Below, piece after piece: positions 27,007 through 35,267 of a stretch of DNA of 64,000 bases (position 1 is the first letter of the stretch; every line of letters starts with the position of its first letter). The stretch spans positions 1 to 64,000 of the forward strand of contig CAYTPQ010000005.1 of assembly GCA_964439835.1 (NCBI GenBank). The letters are read 5' to 3'. The notes under the pieces were generated by a model. That model was not told where the DNA came from and ran no database searches. It was given only the letters and a program-made list of their open reading frames with translations. The stretch comes from JAGNLM01 sp964439835. GTDB lineage: Bacteria > Pseudomonadota > Gammaproteobacteria > JAABTG01. A program made the translations under genes and the position numbers.

Positions 27007-27043
27007 CCCCGGGGCACCGGTCTCAGTGACCGGTGCCCCGGGG
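27007..27043 (-). terminator. Long hairpin between DUF1329 and DUF1302 genes
   Basis: A perfect 16-bp stem, 27007-27022 with 27028-27043, and a 5-base loop lie between two co-directional genes. No T-run follows on the minus strand. It could reduce read-through or protect the upstream mRNA, so giving unequal DUF1329 and DUF1302 levels. Confidence 0.65.
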
Positions 27044-27076
27044 CTTCTCTGCGTCAGCGCAACGGCAGAGGACCGC

Positions 27077-28018
27077 CTAGCGCTTGATCTTCTCGAGCGT
27101 GGTCTCGCTCCAGAAATTGGGATCCATCTCGCGGTTGAACTTGACCACGGACGGCGGGATCACGGCCCAGGTCTCGTGCCCGGTCTCCAGGTTCTTGCCG
27201 TACCAGTAGTTCCACTTGAGCGCACGCGGGTCGCTCTGGCCGAGGCTGCCCCAGGCCCGGTCGATGACCTTCGTCATCTTGCCGTCCTTGAAGTACTCGG
27301 TCCGGTAGTCGGCGAAGGTCTTGGTGTCGATGTAGCTGATGCGCTCGTCGTAATACCAGTTCTTGAACTTCGTCTTGCTCTTGACCTTGTAGACTTCCTT
27401 GCCCTTGGCGTCGCAGAAGGCCTTGGGGAGGTTCTGCATGTACTTGTTCTTGTCGCTCTCCTGCAGCTCCATCACCCCCAGGCAGTCCTTGAAAGACTCT
27501 TTGCCCATGAGCTCATGGGTCTCGTGGAAGGGCTTGCGCAGGTACACGTCCTCGAAGGTGAACGCCGTGCCGCCCCAAGCGTCGTCGAACGCGGGCTCGG
27601 CGAAGCGACGGATCTTGCGCAGCGCAGGCAACCAGATGGAGTACGACTGGCTCTTGGCGTCGTCGACGTAGTCGACGATCAGCATGCCGGTGCCGTTCAG
27701 CTTGCCCGAGCGGAAGATGGCGATGTCCTTCGCCTTGGTGACGCCGTCGCTGTAGTCGTTGTTCAGGTGCCGCTCCACCGTGTTGGTGGTCGGCGACTCG
27801 CCCGCGGCCTTATTGATTAGGACCGTGATGGTGTCACCGTCCTCGATGATCGAGAAGTTCTTCAGGGCGTAGAAGTGGTTGACGAAATAGACCTGCTCGA
27901 TGATCTGGTCGGCGGTCGGGGCGCCCTTGGGATAGGGCAGGTCTCTCGGGACCCCGGCCAGGACCGGGGCGGCAACAACGGCCGACAGGGCCACCAGGCC
28001 CAGCTTGCGTAGCATCAT
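27077..28018 (-). CDS. DUF1329-type outer-membrane lipoprotein-sorting-like protein
   Basis: A 313-residue exported protein with a signal peptide (MLRKLGLVALSAVVAAPVLA). It resembles the LolA-like 'outer membrane lipoprotein-sorting protein' group by its segments: SIWLPALRKIRRFAEP, DDAWGGTAFTFEDVYLR and a C-terminal NREMDPNFWSE. These periplasmic proteins are proposed to carry hydrophobic cargo between an RND pump and the outer membrane. It is first in the trio, and its promoter should lie in the AT-rich gap upstream. Confidence 0.8.
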   Translation of the reverse strand: MMLRKLGLVALSAVVAAPVLAGVPRDLPYPKGAPTADQIIEQVYFVNHFYALKNFSIIEDGDTITVLINKAAGESPTTNTVERHLNNDYSDGVTKAKDIAIFRSGKLNGTGMLIVDYVDDAKSQSYSIWLPALRKIRRFAEPAFDDAWGGTAFTFEDVYLRKPFHETHELMGKESFKDCLGVMELQESDKNKYMQNLPKAFCDAKGKEVYKVKSKTKFKNWYYDERISYIDTKTFADYRTEYFKDGKMTKVIDRAWGSLGQSDPRALKWNYWYGKNLETGHETWAVIPPSVVKFNREMDPNFWSETTLEKIKR

Positions 28019-28388
28019 GGTTCACTCTCCCAACTCGTGATCGTTCGGGCGAGGAAGCCGGGCCTAGGGTATTGGGATTGGCTTTGTTATTGCGCCGGGC
28101 CCGGGATCCGCCCTGCAACTATAGAAACGCAACGTGCGTGGATCAACGAAGACGCGAAAATCGCGACACAATTTACTGATATAGTTATGTATAGTGGTGA
28201 GAATATTCTAATATGCTTCAGGTCCAGCCCGCGGCAGCGGGGGCGGGTGTTGCGTTCGACTTACCCGACCGGGTCGCGCGAGCGGGGAGATCGGCGGTCC
28301 GCACCGCCGGCTGACGCGCCGAGCCTGGCCCCAGAAGCGAAGAAGGGGCCGTGAGGCCCCTTCTTCGTGCTCGCCCGCGGTTACCGGG
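28019..28388. other. Intergenic stretch of 370 bases between DUF1329 gene and dsrE2
   Basis: No gene is seen. A markedly AT-rich patch at about 28155-28215, including the palindrome AGAATATTCT, is the likely promoter zone of the DUF1329 trio. A strong hairpin near 28338-28367 belongs to the end of dsrE2. I could not assign a clean -35/-10 pair. Confidence 0.45.
28338..28367 (-). terminator. Terminator hairpin after dsrE2
   Basis: A perfect 13-bp stem, 28338-28350 with 28355-28367, has a 4-base loop. It lies 21 bases beyond the dsrE2 stop on the minus strand and probably ends the tusA-dsrE2 transcript. Confidence 0.75.
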
Positions 28389-28871
28389 CTAGATGTACAG
28401 GCAGATGTCGGACTCGCCCGCGAACTCGAAGAAGGTCGCAGCACCACCGAACTCGATGCCGTCGATGAATTCCTTCGGGTCAAACTCGAACAGGTCCACG
28501 GTCATCTGACAGGCGATCATCTTGACGTCCGCCTCCTTGCAGAGCTCTCGCAGCTCCTCGAGGCTGGCGACGCCCTTCGCCTTCATCTTCTGCTTCATCA
28601 TCGTCGTCATCAGCGATTCCATGCCGGGCAGGGCGGTGCCCAGCACCGGGAACCACTTGTCCATGCCGTAGGGCATGGGCATCCCGGGGTTGCCGAGGGG
28701 GGAGACCTTCAGGTCCAGGTTCTTGCGCAGCAGCTGCAGGCCGTAGAAGGTGAAGAACACCTGGGTATCGTAGCCGAGCGCGGCGGCCGTGGAAGCCAGG
28801 ATGAAGGGGGGATAGGCCCAGTCGAGCGTCCCCTTCGTGGCGATGATGGCCAGCTTCTTAGTGTCGGACAT
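28389..28871 (-). CDS. dsrE2: DsrE2, DsrE/F-like sulfur carrier
   Basis: This 160-residue protein belongs to the DsrE2 group, which accepts persulfide sulfur and works with TusA and a rhodanese in sulfur oxidisers. Cysteines at 111, 121 (MIACQMT) and 157 (DICLYI) are visible; the last two match the paired cysteines known in this group. The central hydrophobic FILASTAAALGYDTQVFFTFYG stretch suggests membrane association. It lies 32 bases behind tusA. The rhodanese gene (rhd) that usually precedes tusA is not here. Confidence 0.92.
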   Translation of the reverse strand: MSDTKKLAIIATKGTLDWAYPPFILASTAAALGYDTQVFFTFYGLQLLRKNLDLKVSPLGNPGMPMPYGMDKWFPVLGTALPGMESLMTTMMKQKMKAKGVASLEELRELCKEADVKMIACQMTVDLFEFDPKEFIDGIEFGGAATFFEFAGESDICLYI

Positions 28872-28903
28872 GGTCGAACCTCGCGTGGGCGCTCAGGCCC
28901 GAC

Positions 28904-29134
28904 TCAGGCCTTCTTGAGCAGGAAGACGAACTTGCCCTCCTCCTCACCAGACTCCAGCAGCTGGTTGCCCGTCTGCTTCGCAAACGCCTCGAAGTCCTTG
29001 ACCGAGCCCGGGTCGGTCGCAACGATCCGCAGGATCTTGCCGCTCTGCATGCTCGAGAGCGCCTTCTTCGCGCGCAGGATGGGAAGGGGGCAGTTCAGAC
29101 CCGTGGCATCGAGTTCCTGATCGAAAGTGGCCAT
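28904..29134 (-). CDS. tusA: TusA sulfur carrier protein
   Basis: A 76-residue cytoplasmic sulfur carrier. The family motif LNCPLPILRAKKAL places the persulfide cysteine at residue 15, followed by the typical LRIVATDPGSVKDFEAFAKQTGN. A clear AGGAGAA ribosome site precedes the ATG at 29134. It should pass sulfur between DsrE2 and DsrEFH on the way to DsrC and DsrAB. It is divergent from cysG. Confidence 0.97.
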   Translation of the reverse strand: MATFDQELDATGLNCPLPILRAKKALSSMQSGKILRIVATDPGSVKDFEAFAKQTGNQLLESGEEEGKFVFLLKKA

Positions 29135-29223
29135 CGTTTTCTCCTGTGGGCGGCCGGTACGGGGTGGGGTGAGCAATCGCTCCTTTATATGCAAATCAAC
29201 TAATGGGCGCAACTCATCCGCAC

Positions 29224-29243
29224 GGGGGGCACCGACGCCCCCC
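29224..29243. repeat. Small hairpin in the tusA-cysG divergent region
   Basis: GGGGGGC at 29224-29230 pairs with GCCCCCC at 29237-29243 across a 6-base loop, between the divergent tusA and cysG genes. It may be a leader structure of cysG. The function is unknown. Confidence 0.4.
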
Positions 29244-29334
29244 TTGTCAGGGGACGTGCAGCCATCGAACGAGTTTATTAGCATAGGCTGAATTGACGGC
29301 CTCCTGGCAGGCCTGGCAGACGCGGTGAAGACCC

Positions 29335-30735
29335 ATGGACCTCCTTCCCATCTTCCTGGACGTAAGGGATCGCCTCTGCCTGGTAGTCGGCGGCGGTGAG
29401 GTCGCGACCCGCAAGGTCGCCCTGCTGCGCGAGGTCGGCGCGCGGGTCCGGGTGGTCTCACCCGCACTCACCACCGAGTTGGCGGAACTGGCCTCGGCAG
29501 GCGCGATCCTGACCCGTCAGGGGACCTTCCGCGAGGAAGACCTGGAGGATGCTCACCTGGTGGTCTCGGCGACCGACGACCCGGCGGTCAACGCCGAGGT
29601 GTCCCGGCTCGCCCGGGACCGGCGAGTTCCGGTCAACGTGGTCGACCAGCCGGAGCTCTGTACCTTCGTGGTGCCGTCGATCATCAACCGCGCCCCCGTG
29701 GTCGCGGCGGTCTCGACCGGCGGGGCGGCGCCGGTGCTGGCGCGCCTGATCCGGGCGCGTCTGGAAACCCTGATCCCCGCCAGCTACGGCCGTCTCGCCG
29801 CCCTGGCGGCGGACTTCCGCGGCCGCGTCAAGGCGCACTTCCCGCATCCGCCGGACCGGCGCAAGTTCTGGGAGCGGGTGTTCCAGGGGCCGGTCGCCGA
29901 GATGGTGTTCGCCGGTCGGGAGCAGGCGGCCCGGGCCGCCCTCGCGTCCGAGCTGGAGGCCACCCCGCGCGCGGGCTCACGGATGGGCGAGGTGTACCTA
30001 GTGGGCGGTGGGCCCGGCGACCCGGACCTGCTGACCTTCCGTGCCCTGCGCCTGATGCAGCAGGCCGACGTGGTCGTGTACGACCGGCTGGTCGCACCCG
30101 AGGTCCTGGACCTCTGCCGGCGCGACGCCGAGCGGATCTACGTCGGCAAAGAACGCGACAACCACGCCGTGCCCCAGGAGGAGATCAACCGCACGCTCGC
30201 CCGCCTCGCCAAGGAGGGGCGGCGGGTTCTGCGGCTCAAAGGGGGCGACCCCTTCATCTTCGGCCGCGGCGGCGAGGAGATCGAGACGCTCGCCGAGGAA
30301 GGCGTGCCCTTCCAGGTGGTGCCGGGGATCACCGCGGCCTCGGGCTGCGCCTCCTATGCCGGCATCCCGCTGACCCACCGGGACTACGCCCAGTCCTGCG
30401 TGTTCGTGACCGGGCACTTGAAGGACGGCAGCGTCGATCTGAACTGGCCGGCCCTGGCCCAGCCCCAGCAGACGCTGGTCTTCTATATGGGCCTCAAGGG
30501 GCTCGAGTCGATCTGCCGCGAGCTGCAGCGCCACGGCATGCCGCCGGAGATGCCAGCGGCACTGGTCCAGCAGGGCACGACCCAGCGCCAGCGGATCTTC
30601 ACCGGCACCCTCGCGACCCTGCCGGAGATCGTGCGGCGGGAGGAGCCGCGCCCACCGACCCTGATCATCGTCGGCGAGGTGGTGCGCCTGCAGGAGAAGC
30701 TGGCGTGGTTCCGGCCGCTGCCGAGGGGCGCCTAG
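29335..30735 (+). CDS. cysG: Siroheme synthase (multifunctional)
   Basis: A 466-residue enzyme that makes siroheme from uroporphyrinogen III in the cytoplasm. The N-terminal dehydrogenase/ferrochelatase part has LVVGGGEVATRKV near residue 17 and the VPSIINRAPVVAAVSTGG stretch. The C-terminal SAM-dependent methyltransferase begins at VYLVGGGPGDPDLLT near residue 220 and has the RLKGGDPFIFGRGGEE and VPGITAA motifs. Siroheme is the cofactor of DsrAB, so this gene supplies the operon nearby. DsrN later amidates the product. Confidence 0.97.
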   Translation: MDLLPIFLDVRDRLCLVVGGGEVATRKVALLREVGARVRVVSPALTTELAELASAGAILTRQGTFREEDLEDAHLVVSATDDPAVNAEVSRLARDRRVPVNVVDQPELCTFVVPSIINRAPVVAAVSTGGAAPVLARLIRARLETLIPASYGRLAALAADFRGRVKAHFPHPPDRRKFWERVFQGPVAEMVFAGREQAARAALASELEATPRAGSRMGEVYLVGGGPGDPDLLTFRALRLMQQADVVVYDRLVAPEVLDLCRRDAERIYVGKERDNHAVPQEEINRTLARLAKEGRRVLRLKGGDPFIFGRGGEEIETLAEEGVPFQVVPGITAASGCASYAGIPLTHRDYAQSCVFVTGHLKDGSVDLNWPALAQPQQTLVFYMGLKGLESICRELQRHGMPPEMPAALVQQGTTQRQRIFTGTLATLPEIVRREEPRPPTLIIVGEVVRLQEKLAWFRPLPRGA

Positions 30736-30759
30736 GTCAGCCCCCCTGCGGACTCATCT

Positions 30760-30900
30760 CACCGCGAGGCCGCGAAGGCGCTAAGAGATCAGAGGATGAC
30801 GGAACCCCGTCCGATCGGGGATGAATAGACCGGGACGCACCCCCAATAGGGTGCTCCCATCCCACTTTGCGCCTTCACGCCTTCGCGCCTTTGCGGTTCA
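30760..30900. repeat. Intergenic palindromic repeat, copy 1
   Basis: The left arm (CTCACCGCGAGGCCGCGAAG, from 30759) and the right arm (about 30865-30898, CGCCTTCGCGCCTTTGCGG) are inverted and imperfectly complementary. Related sequences lie at 55235-55320 and 63819-63895. All are between genes and resemble the 'cgcagaggcgcagagg' class of scattered bacterial palindromes. It fills the gap between the convergent cysG and the response regulator. Confidence 0.6.
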
Positions 30901-30912
30901 TACCACATGCCC

Positions 30913-31557
30913 TCAAAGCTTCGGGCACAGACCGCGCTCGACGGCGATCACGGCCGCCTCTACCCGCGAGTGAACCTCGAGCTTGCGCAGGATCGACTTG
31001 ACGTGCAGCTTGACGGTGCCGTCGGAGATCCCCAGCTCGCGCGCGATGACCTTGTTGCTCTGGCCGGCGGCCAAGTGGCACAGGATGTCCATCTCGCGGC
31101 GGGTCAGGATCGAGAACGGCGAGCGTCCCTGGTGCGGCGGGGCGTCCTTCTGGAGTGCCCGGGCGAGCACCCCGGCCATGTCCGGCGCGACCACGGTCTT
31201 GCCCGCGACCACGTCGTGCAGGGCGCTCACCAGCTCGTCCGGCTCCATGTCCTTCAGCAGATAGCCCTGCGCCCCGCTGCGCAGGCTCTCCACCAGGTCT
31301 CGCTCCTCGTGGCTGGTGGTCAGCATGACGACCGGCGCCGCGAAGCCGGCCCGGCGGAGCTCGTGGATGGCCGAGAGACCGTCCATCCCGGGCATCCGCA
31401 GGTCCAAGAGCACCACGTCTGGGCGTAGCTGGGTGGCCAGGCGGCAGCCTTCGTCGCCGGCGCCGACGGCCGCCACGACCTCGATACCCCGGCGCTGCAG
31501 CAACTCCCGCAGGCCGCTGCGAAAGAGGGCGTGGTCGTCGATGAGGAGGATGCGCAC
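30913..31557 (-). CDS. NarL-family response regulator, dsr-linked
   Basis: A 214-residue transcription factor. The receiver domain starts MRILLIDDHALF, with phosphorylation aspartate in VVLLDLRMPGMDG and the conserved lysine in YLLKDMEPDEL. The LuxR-type DNA-binding domain contains LTRREMDILCHLAAGQSNKVIARELGISDGTVKLHV. It lies 70 bases behind the histidine kinase gene, which it should receive phosphate from. The pair sits directly after dsrR, so it may control dsr genes. This is an inference from position. Confidence 0.92.
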   Translation of the reverse strand: MRILLIDDHALFRSGLRELLQRRGIEVVAAVGAGDEGCRLATQLRPDVVLLDLRMPGMDGLSAIHELRRAGFAAPVVMLTTSHEERDLVESLRSGAQGYLLKDMEPDELVSALHDVVAGKTVVAPDMAGVLARALQKDAPPHQGRSPFSILTRREMDILCHLAAGQSNKVIARELGISDGTVKLHVKSILRKLEVHSRVEAAVIAVERGLCPKL

Positions 31558-31627
31558 GTCGGCCGTGGGTCTCCGAGTCTGCCCGTTCCGCCCGCCCGGC
31601 GGCAGCCACCCGCCGAGCAGGCGCCGG

Positions 31628-33304
31628 TCACCGCGCGCGGGCGCTGCTGAAGTTTAGCTCGACTCGCGTGCCCTCCGCGGGCTCGCTCTCCACGTTCAGC
31701 TCACCACCGAGCCGCCGAGCCCGCTCCTGGAGGATCGCCAGGCCGATGTGGTCGCCGGCGTCGGCGGCCCCGACGTCCTCGCCAAAGCCGACACCGTCGT
31801 CCTCTACCATCACATGATAGTGGCCTTCGTCGTCGCACCGAAGCAGGATCCGCACCGCGTGGGCCTGGCTGTGCTTACGGATGTTCGCCAGGCACTCCTG
31901 GACGATCCGAAGCACCTGCATCTCCTGGGTCGCCGGCAGGTCCGTGTGTGCGCACTCCTTTTGGAAGAAGGTCACGATCCCGGTCTCGCGCCGGAAGCGC
32001 CCGATCAGCTCCTCCAGGGCCGCGAGCAGGCCGCGGCGGTCGATGGGGGCACGGAAGTGGGCCAGCAGCCCGCGCAGCTCGGCGTTGGCCTCCTCCAGGC
32101 TGTTGCGGATCCGGTCCAGCTCCCTGCGGGCCTGCTCCGGGTCACCCTGCTCGATGGTGTCGTCGAGCATCCGCACCTGAAAGCGCAGGCTTGCGAGGGT
32201 CTGGGCCAGCGAGTCGTGGAGCTCGTGGGCGAGCAGGTTTCGCTCCTGCATGATCGAGAGCCGCTGGGCCTGGACGTCCACCCGGACCTTCTCCACCGCC
32301 ATCCCCAGGTGCCGCCCGATGCTGGTCAGGAGGTCGCGCAGGTCTCCCCGCTCGGCCAGTTCCGCGCGCTCGACGAACAGGTCGTAGACCCCCAGCGTCT
32401 TGCCGTGGTAGCGCAGCGGCACCGAGATCGTGTGCAGCCCCTCCACCGCGAGCGGCGGCGGGGTGTCCGCCGGCGTCGTCGCGGGCTCCACCCCTTCCTC
32501 ACGGGGGGTGGCGGCCCAGCCCGACAAACCGGCCGGCGCAGCCGTCTCGCGGGCGGGGCGCTGCTCCGAGAGGCCGACGCTCGCCACCAGCCGCATCTGG
32601 CCGTCCTTGTCGAGCAGCCGAACGGTCGCGGCCTGGGCCTTCACCACGTCGATCAGGGTGTGCAGGAAGCGCGTCAGCAGGTCGTCCAGGTCGTTGAACA
32701 GGTTGACGCTGGCCGCGACGTCGTAGAGGACCTGCAGGGAGCGCGTCTTCTGGGCGAGCGTCTCCGTGTGCCGGGACACCTCCTGATCCATCTGCTGGCT
32801 GAGCCGTTGCAGCGCGTCGCCCAGGTCGTTGATGTCCTCCGCGACGCGGCGGAACTCGCCGGCCGCGGGCACGGCCAGGCGGGCACGCAGGTCTCCCCCG
32901 CGCATCCGGCCGGCCCAGTCCCGCAGCTGGCCGAGCGGCGCCAGCAGCTGCCGGTCAATGCTGCGGTAAAGCAGGGCCACCAGCGCGACACCCCCGCCCA
33001 GCAGCAGCACCTGGGCCGCGAACAGGAGACGGGGCCCCGTCCCCATCGCGAGCGCGGCCGCGGCACAGGCAACGCAGGCGACGAGCACGGCGAGCAGGGC
33101 GGCGAGCGGGCGGCAGACCGGGCTGCCGAGGAAGCCTCCGTCGCGATCGGGCGCCTGCAGCACACAGGCGACCCACCTCCGCACCGGTCCCCCGCTGCCG
33201 GCTTGGGCGGCCGAACAGAAAGGTGCCGCCTCGGCGGTCGAGGGCGCTAGGGACGCGTCCCGTGAGGCCGTTTGCGAAGGCATGTTCATCTCGCTGCCCT
33301 TCAC
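31628..33304 (-). CDS. NarX/NarQ-type histidine kinase without a nitrate-sensing domain
   Basis: A 558-residue kinase. After a non-membrane N-terminal 60 residues come two helices (about 67-88 and 92-113) separated by only a few residues, so there is almost no periplasmic domain and no P-box. A HAMP region, a coiled coil and a GAF-like domain (about 200-335) follow. The HisKA_3 motif ELHDSLAQ carries the phosphoacceptor H363, and an ATPase domain has DDGVGFGED. Signal input is therefore probably cytoplasmic (GAF) or within the membrane. A GTG at 33304 is the listed start; an ATG a few codons on is also possible. It lies 142 bases behind dsrR. Confidence 0.88.
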   Translation of the reverse strand: MKGSEMNMPSQTASRDASLAPSTAEAAPFCSAAQAGSGGPVRRWVACVLQAPDRDGGFLGSPVCRPLAALLAVLVACVACAAAALAMGTGPRLLFAAQVLLLGGGVALVALLYRSIDRQLLAPLGQLRDWAGRMRGGDLRARLAVPAAGEFRRVAEDINDLGDALQRLSQQMDQEVSRHTETLAQKTRSLQVLYDVAASVNLFNDLDDLLTRFLHTLIDVVKAQAATVRLLDKDGQMRLVASVGLSEQRPARETAAPAGLSGWAATPREEGVEPATTPADTPPPLAVEGLHTISVPLRYHGKTLGVYDLFVERAELAERGDLRDLLTSIGRHLGMAVEKVRVDVQAQRLSIMQERNLLAHELHDSLAQTLASLRFQVRMLDDTIEQGDPEQARRELDRIRNSLEEANAELRGLLAHFRAPIDRRGLLAALEELIGRFRRETGIVTFFQKECAHTDLPATQEMQVLRIVQECLANIRKHSQAHAVRILLRCDDEGHYHVMVEDDGVGFGEDVGAADAGDHIGLAILQERARRLGGELNVESEPAEGTRVELNFSSARAR

Positions 33305-33446
33305 GCGGGTTGCCGGCGCGGTTTCACGGGATCGTCTGTTGCCAGCGCGGCGACAGACGAACCTACAGGGCCGTACTCACAACTCGCGGGGCCACACCGG
33401 GAACCGGCCCGCGACACCCATGCACTTGCAGTTCGTCCACGGGCGC

Positions 33447-33761
33447 TCAAGTCTCCGTCGGCGGAGAGTAGTTGGGGTCGTTCGGGTTGAGGAAGATGAA
33501 CCGGTGCTGGCCAGGCTCGATCTCCACGTAGTCCATGGTGGCGCCCTTCAGGTGCTCGGCGTGCGCCGGCGCGATGATCACCTTGACCCCCTCCGTGGTG
33601 ACCTCCAGGTCGTCCGCGGACGGGCTGTCGAAGCCGAGCCCGTAGTCGAGGCTACCGTCGGGCTTGCGCGTGGCCGCGATCCGCAGCGCCATCCCGGCGT
33701 AATCGCCGTGCCCCGCCGAGAGCACCACCTGTTCCGCAGCGGCCTTGGTCAGCTTGAACAT
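33447..33761 (-). CDS. dsrR: DsrR, cysteine-free A-type (IscA-like) scaffold
   Basis: This 104-residue protein has the IscA fold pattern (FKLTKAAAEQVV, then GFDSPSADDLEVTTEGVKVIIAPAHAEHLKGATMDYVE) but no cysteine at all, as is typical of DsrR. In Allochromatium DsrR is not an iron-sulfur scaffold and affects dsr expression after transcription. It starts 2 bases after dsrN stops. In Allochromatium the next gene is dsrS; here it is a NarX-like kinase. Confidence 0.93.
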   Translation of the reverse strand: MFKLTKAAAEQVVLSAGHGDYAGMALRIAATRKPDGSLDYGLGFDSPSADDLEVTTEGVKVIIAPAHAEHLKGATMDYVEIEPGQHRFIFLNPNDPNYSPPTET

Positions 33762-33763
33762 GA

Positions 33764-35197
33764 TCACCCTCCTCCGATATTCGGTTGGACCCCTGGTTGA
33801 CCCGCCCGGGCCTCGCGCTCGGCCCGCTTCTCCCGCACGAAGGCGACGAAGCGCTCCGCCCAGGGGCTCGCCGCGACGTTGCGCAGGTGGGAGTAGCTCG
33901 CGAACAGGTTGCGGTACACGACCCCGTCGCGCTCGCCGTCGATGCCGTGGCCCCGCAACACCCGGTAGGCGTAGACGAGGCCGGGCGGCACGTTCTCCAG
34001 CCGCGAGTAGTGGAACTCGTGGGCGGCGACCGGCGTCCCGTCGGCCTCGGCCGCGACCGGCCAGGGGCCGAGACCGGTCTCGGCCAGCCGCACGTAGCCG
34101 CGGCCCTGGGGTCGGTCGTGCATGACCACGTCGAACGGCAGCACACCGACCATGCGCCGCACGTCCTCGCCCCAGCGGATCGACCGCGCCAGGTACATCA
34201 GCCCGCCGCACTCCGCGTAGGCCGGCAGCCCCGCCTCGATGGCCGCCCGCAGCGCCTCGCGCAACCCGGCGTTGGCCTCCAGCTCGGCGGCGTGGGTCTC
34301 GGGGAAACCGCCGCCGATGAACAGGCCGTCGACCTCGGGCAGCCGGGCGTCGCCCAGGGTGTCGAACGCCACCAGCTCGGCGCCGGCACGCTCCAGGGCG
34401 TCCAGGTCGTCCGCGTAGTAGAAACCGAAGGCCCGGTCCCGGGCGACCCCGATCCGCACGCGCGGCGCCGCGGCTGAACGGTCGCTGGACGCCGCCGTCG
34501 GCAGCGGCCGGGCCTGGGCACTCGCCGCCAGGACCGCGTCGAGGTCCACCTGTTCGGCGATACGGCCGGCGATCCGATCCAGGACGGCCCGGGCCACCGC
34601 GTGCTCGTTGCTCGGCACCAGCCCCAGGTGCCGCTCCCGGATCTCCAGCTCCGCCGAGCGGGCGACGGCCCCCAACACCGGGACGTCGGTGTGCGTCGCC
34701 AGGGCCTCACGCAGCTTCGCCTCGTGGCGCGCGCCGCCGACCTGGTTCAGCACGACCCCCGCGAGGCGGACCTCGGGGTCGAAGGCCTGGAACCCGAGGA
34801 CCAGGGGCGCGACCCCCCGGGTCATCCCGCGGGTGTCGAGCACGAGAACGACCGGGGTGCCCAGCAGCCGCGCCAGACCGGCGTTGCTGTTCGAGCCGTC
34901 CTGGGCGGTGCCGTCGTGGAGCCCCTTGTTGCCCTCCACCAGGCTCAGGTCCGCTCCTGCGGAACGGCGACCGAAGAGGTCGAGGACCTCCTCGCGGGAC
35001 TGGGTGTTGAAGTCCAGGTTGTAGCAGGGCCGCCCGGCCGCCTCGGTCAACCAGAGGGGGTCGATGTAGTCGGGCCCCTTCTTGAACGGCTGCACCCGGA
35101 GGCCGCGCCCGCGCAGGGCCGCGGCGAGTCCCAGTGTCACCGTCGTCTTACCGGACGACTTGTGGGCAGCGGAGATCAGCAGAGAGCCCATAGCCAC
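33764..35197 (-). CDS. dsrN: DsrN, siroheme amide synthase (CobB-like)
   Basis: A 477-residue glutamine-dependent amidotransferase of the cobyrinic acid a,c-diamide synthase type. It amidates siroheme to the siroamide found in oxidative DsrAB. The N-terminal P-loop is AAHKSSGKTTV near residue 10. The glutaminase part has GLFIGGGFPE, AYAECGGLMYL with the catalytic cysteine, and a C-terminal HEFHYS with the histidine. The position between dsrP and dsrR is as in Allochromatium. Confidence 0.95.
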   Translation of the reverse strand: MAMGSLLISAAHKSSGKTTVTLGLAAALRGRGLRVQPFKKGPDYIDPLWLTEAAGRPCYNLDFNTQSREEVLDLFGRRSAGADLSLVEGNKGLHDGTAQDGSNSNAGLARLLGTPVVLVLDTRGMTRGVAPLVLGFQAFDPEVRLAGVVLNQVGGARHEAKLREALATHTDVPVLGAVARSAELEIRERHLGLVPSNEHAVARAVLDRIAGRIAEQVDLDAVLAASAQARPLPTAASSDRSAAAPRVRIGVARDRAFGFYYADDLDALERAGAELVAFDTLGDARLPEVDGLFIGGGFPETHAAELEANAGLREALRAAIEAGLPAYAECGGLMYLARSIRWGEDVRRMVGVLPFDVVMHDRPQGRGYVRLAETGLGPWPVAAEADGTPVAAHEFHYSRLENVPPGLVYAYRVLRGHGIDGERDGVVYRNLFASYSHLRNVAASPWAERFVAFVREKRAEREARAGQPGVQPNIGGG

Positions 35198-35221
35198 CGG
35201 CCACCTTTAGGCCGAAGAGCA

Positions 35222-35254
35222 CGGTTCGGCGCCCTCGCCCCGCGCGCCGAACCG
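35222..35254 (-). terminator. Intercistronic hairpin between dsrP and dsrN
   Basis: A perfect 11-bp stem, CGGTTCGGCGC at 35222-35232 with GCGCCGAACCG at 35244-35254, lies in the 70-base gap of the operon. It may protect the upstream dsrP message or reduce dsrN levels. Confidence 0.6.
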
Positions 35255-35267
35255 CCCCCGGCCAGCG

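Noticed and set aside
24707..27820. Open frame of 1037 codons on the plus strand
   Set aside because: It is antisense to the DUF1302 and DUF1329 genes, whose protein features are clear. Long antisense frames are common in GC-rich DNA, and this one has low-complexity valine/glycine-rich composition and no domain.
29186..29199. FNR-like site upstream of tusA (TATAT-gcaa-ATCAA)
   Set aside because: Only one half matches the consensus. The other half has too many mismatches to support a call.
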